Below, in pieces: positions 1 through 11,483 of a stretch of 64,000 nt of DNA. The stretch is from Tomocerus qinae (Eukaryota > Arthropoda > Collembola > Entomobryomorpha > Tomoceridae), in NCBI GenBank assembly GCA_020055645.1, contig CM034549.1:7254001-7318000 (forward strand), written 5' to 3'. Position 1 is the stretch's first letter. The number at the start of each line of letters is the position of its first letter. The position numbers and the translations under genes are program-made. The notes beneath the pieces are model-generated. The model was not told where the DNA came from. It saw only the letters and a list, made by a program, of their open reading frames with translations, and did not search any database.

Positions 1-920
1 TAAAATATTTGTTTTTTCAATATATAAAACAAAACATTTTCTACCATTTCACTCTATTTAAAATTTAAAAAATGTATTCGCCATTTTATTCGATTGAATA
101 AAATATTTTTATTTACTCGATTTCAAATTTTTTCTCTATTCGATTTTAAAAATATTTTCACAATTTACTCAATTTCAAAAAATGTAATTTGCTTTAAAAA
201 TTATTTTCTCAATTAAATTCATTTAAAAATAATTTTAGCAGCTATTTAAGTTGACTAAAAAAATTAATTTGTTGCTGAATTTTTATGTAAATATTAACTT
301 TGTAATAATATATGTTTTTCTCTTTGTTTCATTTTAAAACGTCAATTATTTGTTTGATTTCTTTAAAAATTGATTTTAGATTTGAATATTCAAGGCTATG
401 TCTGTGATTCAAGGTAATATCAGTCGAGATGTATATTTCCCCGAGTTTTTTATCCCTGGGCGCTGGTTGACGTCTTACATTAATTAGACACACATTGCAG
501 CACAAGAGCCATTTACACATTAAAGGCAACGCTTGCTTGACATGAAAATAATTAAACTTCTCACTGCACGTGACGAAAAAAGTGACAACAAATACGTTTA
601 TTAATTCATTCTAAGCGGTAGAAAATCAGACACAAAGCCTTTTGCAAGCTATTAAATTGGAATACATTAATTTTATCTACATATCAAATTCATACATCGT
701 AATAACGTTTGAATATTAATGTAAAATAAGTTTAAGTGAAACATTATTGGCCAAAAGTATCATTTATTCACACATCAAAGAAATAAATGTCCTAGACTTA
801 CTAAAATGCCGCATAAATGAGGCAACTCGCTTTAATAAAACCCTTAATATATTTTATGACATATTTTCATAAACAGTCTTGCATATTTATTAGAAAATAT
901 AAATTGCAAATAAAAAAATT
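1..920. other. AT-rich non-coding DNA with degenerate short repeats
   Basis: No supported gene. Roughly the first 240 bases are a degenerate AT-rich repeat in which a TATTCGATTTTAAAAATATT-like word recurs every 40-60 bases. The rest is unstructured. The last part lies just downstream of the minus-strand gene ending at 921; a possible AATAAA on the minus strand sits around 886-891. Confidence 0.5.
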
Positions 921-1487
921 TCACCCGACAACTTTAGAGTACATGCTTCTCATCATTTTCAGTGCATTTGCAAAGAAGTCCCACATCCTCCTCATGGACA
1001 ATCCGATCGTGTTCATAAAACTGCCCATCATCTGTCCAAAATTCGCCGTTTGTTCCTTCGTGAGCTGCTGATTGCTCGATCTTGATTGTTGGATTGGAGA
1101 GTTCACCTGTTGTGGCTGAGATTGAGAAGCTGCCTGTTGCTGTTGTTGTTGCTGAAGTAGAGCACTTGCCGCACTCGCCTGCAGAATTTCCTGGTTGGAA
1201 GGAGCCACCAAAATGCTTTTCAGTTCCTCTCGTTTGGCAAGAATCTTCCGGATCAAAGCCTCCGTCTCATTACTAAGAATTGAATCCGTTTTGATTTGAG
1301 TTTCCAATTCTGTGAGGTTAAAACTCTTGGCATCCGCTGGAGACACGTGGATAACTGTGGTGAGAGTGACACACAACGAGACTAAAATAAGAACACTGGT
1401 CATTGATATCGTCACTTTGAAGACACTGTCAGATCTTCTTTGTCGTCTCTCCGAAACTAACAATTTACTCCGTAACAACACTGCCAT
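921..1487 (-). CDS. Orphan small membrane or secreted protein with poly-Q
   Basis: A single open exon of 188 aa that I do not recognise. The start is the ATG at 1485-1487 and the stop is TGA at 921-923. Residues 1-26 are basic. Residues 27-47 form one hydrophobic segment that could be an uncleaved signal anchor, or a signal peptide cut near the small residues at about 50-53. Two N-glycosylation sequons (NLT about 57, NET about 73) follow, which fits a lumenal or extracellular chain. Residues 59-92 look helical and charged, 112-118 are a glutamine run, and 119-143 are Q/S-rich. The C-terminal 35 residues are methionine- and aromatic-rich and probably amphipathic. A possible polyadenylation signal lies downstream near 886-891. 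Length, sequons and even amino-acid composition argue for a real gene. A 5' non-coding exon cannot be excluded. No function is assigned. Confidence 0.6.
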   Translation of the reverse strand: MAVLLRSKLLVSERRQRRSDSVFKVTISMTSVLILVSLCVTLTTVIHVSPADAKSFNLTELETQIKTDSILSNETEALIRKILAKREELKSILVAPSNQEILQASAASALLQQQQQQQAASQSQPQQVNSPIQQSRSSNQQLTKEQTANFGQMMGSFMNTIGLSMRRMWDFFANALKMMRSMYSKVVG

Positions 1488-4065
1488 CTTTTCAAAAGTT
1501 TATCCAGCCTGTCAATTTAATTTCTCTCTCATGGAATACCTGAAAAAATAACCAAAATTAATATATGTCCGATTAAGACAATCGAAAAACAGCTGATAAT
1601 AGAATTTTAGTACTGACAAACTATTTTCTAAATGAAAAAATACTGGTTCAATCGGCTTTTAATCTACACAGGAAATAACTTTCGAGTAGGTGATGATTTC
1701 CTATCAATATTTTATGATTTTATTGGCAATTTTAATACAGAACAGAAGCACCAAATTATTGTAATTGTTAAAATTGGTACGATTTTATTTTGTAGCCAAT
1801 TGTTATGATATTTAAAATGAACTAAATGCACAAAATTAACTTGGGTGTTTATTTAATATAATTTTGGCAGAAATAATAGCACAGATTCACTTAACTGTAT
1901 GATGCAAAAAGGTAGTAATTCACAATGCTGTTGGTTTATTGCTCAAGTTTGATTTGATTAGAAGTCCCAAGCTCGGAAGTTGTTACAGGAATGGCAATCG
2001 TTTCAGGAACCATGGTATGTTTTATAATATGTAATATTATAAAATGTAAAATGCTGTATGCTGACATTACTCACTGATCGGGGATGGCATGCTGACTTAA
2101 CTCCCAAGAAAAGCAATAAAATGTACATGCGTAGGGTTTGTAAGTAGGAACAAAGACATGACAATAGTAATGATATGTTCAACAAAGCAAACAGGTGAGA
2201 AAGAGTTAAAAATGAAAGTTTTCTTATGAAAATCATTAGCTCCTTTAAATAGAATGACATAACATGACATAACGTAACCGAGCATAACACGGAAAACTCG
2301 TTCTCAACATTTAAAAACACAAGTGCACTTAACCATCATTCACTATCTGTCTATCTACTACTACGTACATACAGCCTGTGACATAATAATCCATATATCA
2401 CTACTACCATAATTATTAAAACAAAGACAGGTACTTGTAACATTATCTCAACAACATACACGCGTATCGCGTACTTAATATTCATATCTTGGTGCATAGA
2501 GATTAAATAGGAACCAAGTCTCTGTTTATTTAGTGCAGTGCATTATCTACAAGAAATTAAAGTCGATAATTATAACGAGATAATGAACAGTAATGTAGTG
2601 ACTTGACTGACAAGGAATTAATGAGAGTGAGCAAAAGGGTTTAAAAAGTGAATTATATGCATGTACCTCAACTTTTCAAGGAAGACAATTTTATTATACT
2701 CAGCCACTCAGTAATATACGTATGCGTGTGAATATAAACCATGATTACAATTTTCTTGTTGTTTCGTTTGTTCTTACAGCAGAAATTATTATCTAGATGA
2801 TAATTTGATTTATATTTGCTTCCCTATGTGCGTCTATGACGCGTTTTACTGTACAATGTATACAGGGTGCATGTATTAACATAATAAGTGCATTTGTTAC
2901 AGATATAGCGATGAATATTATATTACCGTTGAACTATATATCCTCATAAAAATAAAACTATTGTGCAAAATCAGATCACTTTTGCACAACAACCTGAGTT
3001 ATTCACCCATTTACATTGAGATATGAATCATGTTGTTGTTACATGTATAATATAAATGCAGGTATTATAGTTTACATTGTTATTGCGCTAAGCCATCACT
3101 TGCACTGTTTAATACGTATTTTCTTGTCATGTTTAGATATACGTATAAGATAGACTGTGATAGACACATCATTGTTGTGCAAGAATGTGTGTCGTCTTAA
3201 TACGGATCTGCGTACTCCCACAAGTCTTATTTACAGTTAAGACTTGTGTATATACTAAAATATTTATTATGCCCCTTTATAATCCCAAATTAGGTAAGGA
3301 TATCAGAATTTTCCTATCTACATCATCAACTCATAATAAACACAAAGAACAAAAGTAGTAAATAAAATAGGGCAAACCAAGAGTTTAATCCAATGGACAC
3401 AAAGAATCAAGCACAAGTCAAAGCTCAACATATCCGGTTTAGATTTCAATTTATGATTTTCAAGTTGTCTTTGTCTTCGTCGCTCATTGCTTAATAACGT
3501 TCACAAGTATCTTAATGTTGTGTCAGGACACTTAATAAAGGATGATCCCGGAAATAAACTACACAGATAATTGCACATAGATAAGCGATGCATTAATGCA
3601 GTTCAACATGATTAGGAATTATGCGATAATATGTTTTTAAAAGTGCTGTCTACATTCATTATTGCGAAAAAGGTGTAAAAATATTTGTATTTGTAGGGGA
3701 AAATGGAAAGAAGTCTGTTTCCAGCGCATGGATGCATGGATTTTAAGAGCGCTAAAACTAATACCCGCTCAAACCATTAACTTTGCCGTATTTAAGAATA
3801 GGTTTGTGTTGAAAAGGCCTTAACATAATTCGATTTTTTGTAAATTTTTGAAAAATTATTATTAAAATTTTTGAGGTTACAGTCAAAAAGCTAGTCAAGC
3901 TGGTATCATTCTCGTACGAATTAAAAGACTCTAATCTGGCTTGGTATTTCTATTTTTGTTGTAAAATAAAATATTGTCTAAATGTTGAAAAATAGAATAA
4001 TATTATTTGAAAATAAACGTTTTCTTATTTTTTAGGAATATTATTCAGATAACTTTCTTCTAATC
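1488..4065. other. Intergenic DNA; probable Nup58 5'UTR splice acceptor near its end
   Basis: No coding exon was recognised. A T-rich tract ending in TTTTTTAG immediately before 4035 looks like a splice acceptor. This suggests the Nup58 5' leader is split and its first, non-coding exon lies further upstream, position unknown. Nothing else stands out. Confidence 0.4.
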
Positions 4066-6589
4066 ATGGCGTTCACATTTGGACAAGGGACTCCACAGCC
4101 AACTCTAAATACATCTAGGTAAAATATACTTTTTATTTAAGATTCTAATATAACCATGCCATGCCCTACCCTAGATGATTTTTGCGATTTTATGTCAAGA
4201 TTTTTCCCTGTATGCAAACATAAAAACACAAAATGGCATTACTGCAATTTTTATACTCTAAAAATTTTGCACGCTGTTAATCCAACTAATTTTGGCGTAT
4301 AAAGATTTTATTTGGTATGAGAGAATCGTATTCTAACTTTGAATACAGTTCTATTGAATTTTGAAATGAATTTGAAAGGATGTTAAAAATATATTTTCTG
4401 AATTATTAAATTTTGCTTTTTCAGTTGGAAACCGACTTTATCCCTTCCGGGTCAGCAACCATTTACACTGCCAACATTAGGTTTAACGACACAACAACAA
4501 CCAGCGTTTGGGTCAACATTGGGTTCTACAGCACAACAACCAGCATTTGGATCTACATTAGGTTCTACGACACAGCAACCAACTTTTGGCTCAACATTAG
4601 GTTCTACGCCACAACAACCAAGTTTTGGGTCAACATTGGGTTCAACGACACAGCCACCATCATTTGGGTTTGGTGGCACCCAAGCGACAACAGCTCAACC
4701 GGCGACCACTTCTGCGGCACCGGCATTTAGTTTCGGAACTCCTTTTCAACCAACAGCTACAACAACAGCAGCTCCTTCTTTTGGGTTCGGTGGCACAGCG
4801 ACTACAGGTCAGCCAGCGACAACATCAGCCGCTCCTACTTTCAATCTTGGATCGTTTCAGCCAACGGCGACCACGACTGCTGCATCTACATTTGGATTTG
4901 GGACACCTGCAGCAACTACGACAGCGGCTGCTGCACCTTCTTTCGGCTTTGGAAGTAATGCTACAGTTTCGGGTACTCCGAATTTCGGTTTTGGGTCCAA
5001 CCTCGCTTCATCCACGACGACAACAACTTCAGCCCCTACTGCAATTGGTGGACTGTTGGGAGCGCCGACTTCAACCCCAGCTACACAAGGAGGAACATTT
5101 GTTGGACTAGGAGGAGTTTCCATTCCTAATTCTACGAGTTCCTCTTTAGGTTACGCTACAGGGGCAGGGATTGGTAAAGGAGATACCCGCACAGGAAAAG
5201 AAGCGATTATTCCCATTGAACTAACACAATTAGCCGATGAATTAAAGTAAGTAAATTATAGTAAACATTGTCATAAAAAATTATTCATTATTACTGCAAA
5301 TGTTATTTTGTTGTAAATAATATGATTATTTATTATTCTTAGAGTACACATGAGGTCAGAAAAAATACTTTTGGCAGAAATTGTAAAGAGGCCGGAAATT
5401 CCAGTTGACAGTGTGTCACAGCAAATTGATGACCTTAAAAATACTCTAAATAATATCACACGTCTAGTTCATCATCAAAAATATTCGTACGATACTTTTG
5501 TGAAGGAAATGAATCAGGTGATTGTGATTCGCATTTAACCGTTGCAAATATTCAATATTTACAAAATCTGTTTACACAGTATACTATCATGTGCAATTAT
5601 TTATGGTATGGTGGTAACATATTATTTAGGTTCAAAAAGACTTGGAAATGGCTATCGAATGTAATGAGACACCACCTCATTTGAGAAGAGAATTATGTGA
5701 TACTACGCAGTTCTACGAACGGCTTCTAGAAAAATATGGAAGACATTTAAAATTTTACGAAAGGGAAGCAGCAAGGATAATTGATGTATTTCGGAGCGGC
5801 TGCGATCCAGAAGAAATTACGGCCAGAGGTATATAGCGTAACTATCTAACATAAATGGATGGAATGACACAAATGTACTTTTGCACTGATTTGTTGAATT
5901 TTTTATTTCAAGAATTATTTGGTACGCTGCAGTCAACAAACAATACTGTAATGGCTCTGGCGGCAAAGGTTCAAAATTACCATGAAAAAGTCTCAGAGGA
6001 AATAACTGCCTTTCGAAATTTGCAACGAATGATTTTGGGGGAGAGCAAGTTTGTGGAAGAGGCTCCTGCTGCAGCTTCAGCGATCGGGGATATGTATAAT
6101 CGTATGTATGAAAAGGCGAACGTCTACTTCAGTCCCAATAGTAATGCATTTTATCGTATCATTTAGTGATGAAATCCCCACTGCTTATGTCTGACATTTA
6201 ATTTGTTTATTTTTATAATTTTTAACTAGTCGAGGCTTCCGGTATTACAAATTTCTTGCATAATCAACCGTCGCCTGCTAAAGGTGCTACTTCGCCCACT
6301 GCTCTAACGTCCACGCCCATATTTCCTCGTGTTATTGGCTTCCAATCAAGTAAACTTCATAGTGAAAATACTTCATTTAATTATCCTGGCGGTAAGAATA
6401 TTTAATTAGTGGTGTAATTATGTCCTTATAATTACTAATCAATTTTGTATTGACATATCAATAAATAATTCATAACATTTCGAAGGTTATGGTTCGCCAC
6501 AATCTTTATTTCAAACTCAGACAAGTGCCATCGGATTTCAATCGCCAACAGGGCAGGCCAACACTTCGCTCAAGCGTTCTAAACGATAA
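4066..6589 (+). CDS. Nup58: Nucleoporin Nup58/p45 (NUPL1 family)
   Basis: Central-channel FG nucleoporin, partner of Nup62 and Nup54 in the nuclear pore. Seven coding exons: 4066-4118, 4425-5246, 5343-5517, 5630-5828, 5913-6101, 6230-6391, 6486-6589. All junctions are GT-AG and the frame closes at 567 aa, close to vertebrate Nup58 (about 600 aa). Residues 1 to about 270 are the low-complexity FG domain (FGFG, FSFG and GSTLGST units). About 290-480 is the alpha-helical region: a helix from the exon 3 LAEIVKRPEIPVDSV stretch through the exon 4 HLRRELCDTTQFYERLLEKY segment, then exon 5 to about residue 479. The C-terminal tail has further FG-like GFQ motifs and ends in basic KRSKR. The start is the ATG at 4066, giving MAFTFGQG, the usual FG N-terminus. 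AATAAA lies at 6846-6851. Family assignment is by recognition of the helical core; confidence is high. Confidence 0.93.
4510..4665 (+). repeat. Four tandem 39-bp units coding 13-aa FG repeats in Nup58
   Basis: Exactly four 39-bp units lie in frame inside Nup58 exon 2. Each encodes GSTLGST-x-Q-x-P-x-F, the variable positions being A/T/P, Q/P and A/T/S. Together with flanking phenylalanines they form regularly spaced FG dipeptides. It is a coding minisatellite, likely to vary in copy number. Confidence 0.9.
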
Positions 6590-6845
6590 AGTTGGAACAA
6601 AAATTAGTACAACAAGTTGTTCGTGTAACAATGAAGACGGATTTTGCATTTTGTAACTCTGCTTTATGAATGTAACTAAATTTTTCATACTTCCTTCCAA
6701 TACACCCACAAATTACTAATATTTTTGCGTACTATTTGATATTTTGTCATTAATCGTAAAAGAAATATTATGTAGCTGAATTATGTAGCCTGTAACTTAA
6801 TGACCATGTGTGTGTGTGATGCATTTTGAAAGCTATTTAATATGA

Positions 6846-6851
6846 AATAAA
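6846..6851 (+). terminator. Polyadenylation signal of Nup58
   Basis: An AATAAA hexamer lies 257 bases past the Nup58 stop codon and is followed by an A-rich stretch. It is the first canonical signal downstream. Confidence 0.6.
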
Positions 6852-8403
6852 AAAAATATTCATTTTTCCTATACCATTTCTGAATTAACTTTTCTAATAA
6901 GTAGTATAATGTTTTAATTACTCCATTGCGGTGAATTCTACCATTAATTTAGTTTTCTACAATTATAGCACCCAAATGCATTTTCCCTATAAAATAAGGC
7001 ATGTTTACTTCTGTTTTTTCCTTACTTTATTAGCAGTACTTGAATTTAACTGACTGTGCTGTTAGTTAGTATTTATCCGGCCGGCTAAAATGGCTAAAAC
7101 AACCAAAATACTTTAGTTCGACAAAGAAAATATTTTGTTGCAAATATTGAATATAGCGAAAGGAAAAGAGTGGTCTGAGATCAAAGGTAAAAAAAATAAT
7201 TACTGCTCATATCGCAATCACTTGTGATCTGTCATCTAAATGATACCTAGATGTTTATATTAATTTATTGCAAAAATTTAATTTAAGTAAATCAAGGGCA
7301 CCAAAACTAAATAATCCATATATTTTGCAATTAACCAGTACCATTAACTGGTATGGCCTTGGCCCTAGAACTCGATTTCAATAAAAACGCATTCCTAGCG
7401 TTTTGTTGTTATTCTCAAATGCTATTTTATTGAATTTCGAGGATTAACATCTAAGAAGGGCCTGCCTGTAGCTGGGTTTAATTTTTTTTAAGTACGAGTG
7501 AACTGTAAAGTATCTCTATATTATAATCGCAGAATCGATAAAATTTACGTGTCTATCTATCTATGTATGTACGGTTGGTAGGGTGTTCCGAAAATCAAAA
7601 TGCGCATGCTCAGTTTCTCTAAACCACCGAACAATGCATAGGGGCATGTACCAACCTATCTATGTCTCTATGTATGGGTGGTAGGAGATCCTAGGGAACG
7701 TGCATATATTACGTAACGCAAAACCCCCTCGCCAATGTTTAACGGAAATCGCAAGTGCTGACTGTAACACTTTTGGGTACCTACTCCCCCAACAACTGCA
7801 CACGTAATAGATGCAGGTTCCTTAAAAGCAAAACGCGCATACTCATGCATTTCCTCTAAACCAACGTAATGAGTTGTTTCATAAATCATTATAACATGAA
7901 AATAACAATACTAGGAAGTAGAAATTTACTTAAGTTGATTATTGGTGATTGAGTGGAATTGATTAGCAAAGGGGACATTTTGTAAACATGGGTTTTTCAA
8001 AATACAGGGAATTCCATAAATAAAGCTCAAGTACAGGTGATTGGGAAGTATCTATGACTACTATTTACTAATTTCGAGGTATTGCGAATTAAAACCTTAA
8101 TATCTCGAAATTGGAGATGAATATGAATAAACGCAGAATACCACACCTCAACCAGGTTTTTCTGCGATTTGGGAGTCCAATTTTGTCATCCAAAGACCAG
8201 TATTCTCGAAGAAGTTTTAAGTTTGCCAAAAAAAGTTAAGGGCTAATTTGATGGTCGAACTCACCAGACGACTTGACTGCTACAATATATCGACAAACTT
8301 ATTTAGCATTTTTTAATAGACCTGCTGTTACTTTTACTGTCCCCAAGATTTATTTCTACCAGTTTGAACACATTTTATGTAGAATTGAATAACAGTTTTG
8401 ATT
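6852..8403. other. Non-coding DNA with diverged repeat remnants
   Basis: No gene seen. Around 7078-7110 is a CCGGCCGGCTAAAATGGCTA fragment that matches the hAT-like element at 62356-62627. Two weakly similar segments, about 7575-7632 and 7815-7868, share ATGCGCATGCTCAGTTTCTC-like words and look like an old duplication. Confidence 0.4.
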
Positions 8404-8822
8404 AACATAATAACTTAAGGGAAATACCGATTATTTTTTTGGAATTATTTTTATTGTTGTGGTGGGTGGCCTACTGAAATTCTCTTGAGTGCTAGGTTTG
8501 CCCCTCTTAGCTGGGTTCACTATAAAAGTATATTAATTTACATATACTTTGTATTTACAAAGGTAACATAATAACCTAATGGGGTGTTTTCGAAATTGTT
8601 TTTATTACTGTGATGGGTGGCCTACTGAAATTCTCTTGAGTGCTAGGTTTGCCCCTCTTAGCTGGGTTCACTATAAAAGTATATTAATTTACATATACTT
8701 TGTATTTACAAAGGTAACATAATAACCTAATGGGGTGTTTTCGAAATTGTTTTTATTACTGTGATGGGTGGCCTGCTGAATTTCTCTTGAGTGCTAGATT
8801 TGCCCCTTAGCTGGGTTCACTA
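8404..8822 (+). repeat. 151-bp tandem repeat, about 2.7 copies
   Basis: The GGGTGGCC landmark recurs at 8464, 8615 and 8766, exactly 151 bases apart. The first two complete units are nearly identical and the outer copies are more diverged and partial. The unit contains the TGAGTGCTAGGTTTGCCCCT word and an AACATAATAACCTAATGGGG word. No open frame is shared. Confidence 0.85.
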
Positions 8823-10164
8823 GTACATATATAAACGTAATATTGTGTTAGGATCAGGGAGCAAATTAAGCAATTCAATGTTCTTTTTCTGTGGGTGCAA
8901 TGTGCAACGGTAGAAATTATGTCTAGTTGAAACAAGTAGATATTCATAACACAATCAAAAATAATTCAGAAAAACGATTACCATAATTTGCTAACCAAAT
9001 AAAAGTAACATTTTACTTCTGTTATGAATTTCTTTTATCACTTACGCTGGACGATGACTCCAGAATATTCCATGCAGATATTGTAAATGTAGATGATTAC
9101 GGAGTAAAATGTCAATGGGGATATTAGTGATATTACTGATATGAATGTTGATTGTGTAGGCTAGATAGAGAGGAGAGAGAACGAGTAAATAAATAAAGAA
9201 GGGTATGATTACATTACACAGAGACGACATCATAATTTATTTGTAAATGCAATTTACTATAAAATAACTTAGTAGAAAACACTAGGAACTTGGCGCCACG
9301 AGGAGGCTATGGCTAACTAAACTAAAATTAGAGTAAAGAATTTATTTACCAGTTATATTCTATTCTATTTATTTTAGCTACTACATCAGAATCCAATAAC
9401 AGCAACTTTCAGTTTTACAAAATTCTAACTTAATACTTCTGACTACTTAAAAGAAAAGCAGGTCAAACATATTTTATTAATTAATTAATTAATAAGTTCA
9501 TCTTTGATAAATTAAGTTACACTCACTCGAGTTCCACTCCTCTGCATTTGACCCGAGATAGCTGGCTATTGATATTTACAAAATTTAAAGTATTCTGATT
9601 GTGATGTGAAATATTATGCAGTTTGGTACAAATAAATTGTACAAAATAGAAATCATACGTAATGTGGTCTAAAGGATATTACTATTAAGCTCTTTGTGAA
9701 ATAAACAAACGAGAAGACATTTATCTAGATAGGAAAACTTTAACACAAGTCCTCTTAAATGAAGAGACATTTACATTTTGATCAACTGAATCTAAAAACG
9801 TAGTCAACGTAAATAGATTAATACTAAATAAGCACAATATTATGCATATTTAAGTTGGATATGTATTAAATATATATTATTATTATTGTGATGTGATGAT
9901 ATCGATAGATGGACTTGGTAATAGGTACTCTACTCATAATTACAAATACATGATACAAAATAAATTGAATACAAAACAAAAGTCTTTTCTCTGTTTAACT
10001 TACTTAGGATTACAACAAACTTATTTGTAACATAAATACATAAATAGCACTTGAATTACTGAACTATAAAACATATTGTTTCCTCTATAGGATAGAGACG
10101 AGTCTCAGAACACTTTATGTAAGATTTGGGAATCTTATTGACGGACAACAGCAATACACATTTT
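8823..10164. other. AT-rich non-coding DNA
   Basis: No gene or strong repeat seen apart from a short TTAA microsatellite near 9477-9491. Confidence 0.4.
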
Positions 10165-10171
10165 TGATAAC

Positions 10172-10800
10172 ATACGTATAGTAATACGTATTTACCAGAC
10201 GAGAGACGACATTTAATTGTAATACGTATTTACCAGACGAGAGACGACATTTAATTGTAACACGTATTTACCAGTCGAGAGACGACTTTTAATTGTAATA
10301 CGTATTTACCATACGACATATAATTGCAATACGTATTTACCAGACAACATTTAATTGAAATACGCATTTACCAGACGATATTTAACCCAAATACGGATTT
10401 ACCAGACGATATTGAATTGAAATACGATGACCTTACGTATTTTTAATCAGGCACGGCACGTATCTAGAAGGCTGCCGGAGGCAAAGCGTCCGTAAATCAG
10501 AGAAAAAGGGGTAATGTTTTCAAAAAAGACTAAAATTCGAAAAAAAATCAAAAATGCAACATTTTGGCAATATTGTGTGCTCGGCTCTATTTTCAACAAA
10601 TTACTGGATCCGTGCCTGTTCCTAATACGTATTTACCAGACAACATTTAATTGTGGTATTCATTTACGACAACGACGATACGTATTTACAATACGCATTT
10701 ACGACAATGACAATTACACATTTAAACGCATTTACGACAATGACAATACGCATTTATAATACGTATAATACATACGACAGACAGACAGACGACAGATATT
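10172..10800 (+). repeat. Degenerate 38-bp satellite (AATACGTATTTACCAGACGA unit), interrupted by a MITE
   Basis: From 10172 an AATACGTATTTACCAGACGA-containing unit repeats with a 38-bp period (starts at 10183, 10221 and so on). It becomes shorter and more diverged to about 10439. The array stops at the MITE 10448-10618 and resumes at about 10620 with the same words, decaying to about 10800. Related words reappear at about 11225-11400. The array was therefore continuous before the MITE inserted. Confidence 0.8.
10448..10618. mobile_element. Short hAT-like MITE, family M1 copy 1
   Basis: 171 bp. It begins CAGGCACG and ends with the inverse CGTGCCTG; the two ends also share inverted TATCTAG/GGATCCAG-type words. 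The flanking 8-mers TTTTTAAT (10440-10447) and TTCCTAAT (10619-10626) match at 6 of 8, consistent with an aged 8-bp target duplication of hAT type. There is no coding potential. It splits the 38-bp satellite. Confidence 0.7.
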
Positions 10801-11483
10801 AAGTTTTGTACGACGACAATTGACAATAAGCGTTTTAACCGTAAACCTTATCAATTTGCCCAACGTAAAAGTCTTTTTGCCCACAAACCGAACCTTTTTT
10901 CACCAAAAACTGGACCAAGCCGAACCAGAGAATCCTAAGATTTGCGTAAAATTTAAGCAAATTAATAAACTAATTGAAGCGAAAAAATGCAAACTGAATT
11001 TTTAGCAATTGTGCGAAAACCATTTGTTGTTTATCATTGCATTGTAAGAAATAAACAAATACACAATTCATCTGATAGAATTCTCGTTTCCATTCCATAG
11101 TCAAAATTGGATGTCATTTGTAAGGAAAAATCGCTAATTCAATGCGTCCGCGTAGTGTAACTTTTTAACTTGACGGAAGAACTTACGCTGCTGAAAACTG
11201 AGTTACGTTTAGAGAAAACGCTTACTGTCAAATACATATTAGTAATACGTACAACAAGGACAATATTTACCGATACTACGTAAATAGTACGACAATGACA
11301 ATACCGATAAACGTATTTGTAATACGTGAGACAATGACAATATATACCGACAATACGTATTTGCAATACGCCTTTACAACTATAATACGGATTCCCGAAG
11401 ACAATTACTTATGTATTACAATTATATACATCTTATGGGTATTTACGCACATTCTATCATGAGTACAACTATTTAGAAGGGAT
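10801..11483. other. Non-coding DNA with decayed satellite words
   Basis: It includes an AC/GT-rich tract at about 11225-11400 with ACGACAATGACAATAC-type words related to the 10.2-10.8 kb satellite. No gene is supported. The open frame at 10820-11005 has no domain features and is probably spurious. Confidence 0.4.

Noticed and set aside
4452..5123. Long open frames on both strands over Nup58 exon 2
   Set aside because: They are shadows of the low-complexity FG coding sequence; only the frame joining to exons 1 and 3 makes a known protein.
10514..11005. Frames of 81 and 61 codons next to the satellite
   Set aside because: They run through a MITE and satellite repeats, so coding is unlikely.
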